From the NCBI GenBank assembly GCA_905220665.1, contig CAJNAR010000105.1, positions 1 to 23,900 on the forward strand: a DNA stretch of 23,900 bases. Reading direction: 5' to 3'. The notes below the pieces were generated by a model that saw only the letters and a program-made list of their open reading frames with translations, did no database searches and was not told where the DNA came from. Below, piece after piece: positions 22,426 to 23,900 of this stretch; the stretch's first letter is position 1; every line of letters starts with the position of its first letter. Source of the DNA: Albugo candida. Taxonomy: Eukaryota; Oomycota; Peronosporomycetes; Albuginales; Albuginaceae. Position numbers and translations under genes: made by a program.

Positions 22426-23219
22426 GCACGTTCGTCGCCATAAAGATTGCCAGAAGATGTGAAGACAGTCGTGGCTTTTCTCACTATAGACTGTATTTTA
22501 ATCGTCTTCGTGAATCCATACTGAAATACATGCACAAATCTCGTTATAATCATCTGAATGCGTTTATACCATATCCACTTTTCCTCCTCTGCTGCTGGAA
22601 TAGCCTGATTGGCTTCTCAATAAGAACGTTCGTCGCCATCCAATTACCAGAAGATGTGAAGACAGTCATGGCTTTGCCCACCAAAGATACTAATTCAATC
22701 GTCTTTGGTGAATCCATACTGAAATACATGCACAAATCTTGTTATAATCATCTGAATGCGTTTATACCATATCCACTCTTGCTCCTCTGCTGCTGGAATA
22801 GCCTGATTGGCTTCTCAATAAGCACGTTCGTCGCCATCGCGATTACCAGAAGATGTGGAGACAGTCATGGCTTTGCCCACCAAAGATACTAATTCAATCG
22901 TCTTTCGTGAATCCATACTGAAATACATGCACAAATCTTGTTATAATCATCTGAATGCGTTTATACCATATCCACTTTTGCTCCTCTGCTGCTGAAGTAG
23001 CCTGATTGGCTTCCTAATTAGAACGTTCGTCGCCATAAAGATTGCCAGAAGATGTGAAGACAGTCGTGGCTTTTCTCACTATATACAATAATATAAACAT
23101 CCTTCATGAATCCATACTGAAATACATGGACAAATCCTGTTATAATCATCTGAATGCGTTTATACCATATCCACTTTTCCTCCTCTGCTGCTGAAGTAGC
23201 CTGATTGGCTTCCTAAGTA
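22426..23219. repeat. Block with two consecutive class V monomers
   Basis: Landmarks are 22426 (gcacg), 22624, 22822 (gcacg) and 23021. The units at 22624 and 22822 are both class V (gtcatggctttgcccacc, then aaagatactaattc), the only place in the window where two occur side by side. The first keeps the intact inverted repeat; the second has tctttcgtg and so one mismatch. The unit at 23021 is class I with aataatataaac. Confidence 0.9.
22679..22710. other. Perfect 9-bp inverted repeat (hairpin) in class V monomer
   Basis: The arms caccaaaga (22679-22687) and tctttggtg (22702-22710) pair exactly around 14 bases. The copy in the next monomer (22878-22909) has a g-to-c change at 22906, which breaks one pair. 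Confidence 0.82.
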
Positions 23220-23900
23220 GAACGTTCGTCGCCATAAGGATTACCAGAAGATGTGAAGACAGTCGTGGCTTTTCTCACTATATACAATAATTTAAACATC
23301 CTTCATGAATCCATACTGAAATACATGGACAAATCTTGGTATAATCATCTGAATGCGTTTATACCATATCCACTTTTGCTCCTCTGCTGCTGAAGTAGCC
23401 TGATTGGCTTCCAAATAAGAACGTTCGTCGCCATAAAGATTGCCAGAAGATGTGAAGACAGTCGTCGCTTTTCTCACTATAGACAGTAATTTAAACGTCC
23501 TTCGTGAATCCATACTGAAATACATGCACAAATCTGTTATAATCATCTGAATGCATTTATACCATATCCACTTTTGATCCTGTGCTGCTGAAATAGCCTG
23601 ATTGGATTCTCAATTAGAACGTTCGTCGCCATAAAGATTGCCAGAAGATGTGAAGACAGTCGTGGCTTTTCTCACTATATACAGTAATTTAAACATCCTT
23701 CATGAATCCATACTGAAATACATGGACAAATCCTGTTATAATCATCTGAATGCATTTATAACATATCCACTTTTGCTCCTCTGCTGCTGAAGTAGCCTGA
23801 TTGGCTTCCTAATTAGAACCTTCGTCGCCATAAAGATTGCCAGAAGATGTGAAGACAGTCGTGGCTTTTCTCACTATATACAGTAATTTAAACATCCTTC
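23220..23900. repeat. Class I/III monomers, array cut by window end
   Basis: Landmarks are 23220, 23419, 23617 and 23816 (gaaccttcg, a private change). The first two units match 6804 and 7003: class I with cttggtataatc and a ccaaataag end, then class III with tgcac and the gatcctgtg tail. The last unit holds 85 bases and stops in its class I central segment, so the array continues past the window. Confidence 0.9.

Larger units (their letters stand above)
1..23900. repeat. Satellite DNA array, ~198 bp monomer, about 120 head-to-tail units
   Basis: The landmark gaacgttcgtcgcc, or a 1-2 base variant, recurs 121 times from base 7 to base 23816, mean spacing 198.4 bp, all in one orientation. A typical unit then reads: AT-rich stretch, agatgtgaagacagtcgtgg, a variable central segment, gaatccatactgaaatac, ataatcatctgaatgcg, a pyrimidine-rich tract (ctcctctgctgctg), agcctgattggctt. 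Central classes: I (tatatacaataatttaaac), II (tagactgtattttaatcg), III (tagacagtaatttaaacg), IV (tcgacagtaatttaaac), V (caccaaagatactaattc), VI (tgtatttcaatcg followed by gaatcgatacag). Class I units are usually 199 bp, class II 198, and class II with cagag in place of cagaag 197. Neither array edge lies in the window. No terminal repeats, poly(A) tail or target duplication is visible. A chromosomal satellite is the only reading I can support; the family is unrecognised. Confidence 0.98.

Noticed and set aside
7..23830. CENP-B box in the gaacgttcgtcgccat block
   Set aside because: Only the TTCG start agrees. The required A and the CGGG core of the CENP-B box consensus are absent in the units I checked.
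1..23900. Dozens of 60-166 codon open frames on both strands, read as genes
   Set aside because: They repeat with the satellite period, overlap each other on both strands, shift frame with 1 bp length differences, and lack any recognisable domain. They follow from repeat length and low stop content.
1..23900. CRISPR array
   Set aside because: The whole ~198 bp period is conserved; there are no short direct repeats separated by unique spacers and no cas genes.
1..23900. Bacterial promoters at the ttataatc in most units
   Set aside because: The TATAAT-like hexamer has no -35 element at proper spacing and no gene downstream. It is simply part of the monomer.
1..23900. Transposon or LTR origin of the repeats
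   Set aside because: No terminal inverted repeats, long terminal repeats, target duplications, poly(A) tail or transposase/reverse transcriptase frame is visible.
1..23900. tRNA, rRNA or other structured RNA genes
   Set aside because: I found no cloverleaf, rRNA core motif or other recognisable RNA. The only clear paired structure is the short class V hairpin.

Overview
The whole 23.9 kb window is one uninterrupted tandem satellite array. I found no gene, RNA gene, transposon, CRISPR array or unique flanking DNA. A single AT-rich monomer (about 39% G+C by hand count on a typical unit) repeats head to tail from base 1 to base 23900 and runs off both ends. I placed 121 landmarks (the GAACGTTC block). 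They are spaced 197, 198 or 199 bp apart almost everywhere, with a set of 191-192 bp units and one 260 bp unit. This suggests a eukaryotic nuclear genome, from centromeric, pericentromeric or other heterochromatin. I do not recognise the satellite family and cannot name the species.

The monomers are not uniform. Most differences fall at a few diagnostic sites, above all a central segment about 60-95 bases after the landmark. This gives classes I to VI, described in the array entry. The classes occur in repeated orders, so the array has higher-order structure in patches. (1) 3040-5080 recurs at 7400-9440, 22 monomers (4360 bp) away, with the first ~665 bp identical. (2) A six-monomer unit (a-b-c-d-e-f, ~1184 bp) occurs at 9379-10562, 18890-20073 and 20662-21841, with partial copies at 10563, 20074 and 21842. 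(3) A 1191 bp, six-monomer period links 11942-12736 to 13133-13927. (4) A 993 bp run at 6209-7201 recurs in the same layout at 22624-23616, 83 monomers away.

Layout: 1-3039 mixed class I/II; 3040-5080 duplicated block, copy 1; 5081-7399 mixed, with one hairpin monomer; 7400-9440 duplicated block, copy 2; 9379-10753 hexamer block 1; 10754-11941 mixed; 11942-14126 period-1191 block; 14127-16506 class I-rich block with near-dimeric order; 16507-18889 mixed, with class VI monomers; 18890-22425 hexamer block 2; 22426-23219 hairpin monomers; 23220-23900 class I/III monomers, cut by the window end.

The most useful signals are the footprints of array evolution: a hybrid monomer marking an unequal crossover that turned a six-monomer unit into three, a 260 bp unit with a microhomology junction, a hairpin-bearing monomer class, diagnostic variants that are mostly CpG-to-CpA changes, and a GAACGTTC palindrome inside a CpG-rich block kept in about 106 of 121 units. 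The short open frames on both strands follow from the repeat length and are not convincing genes.
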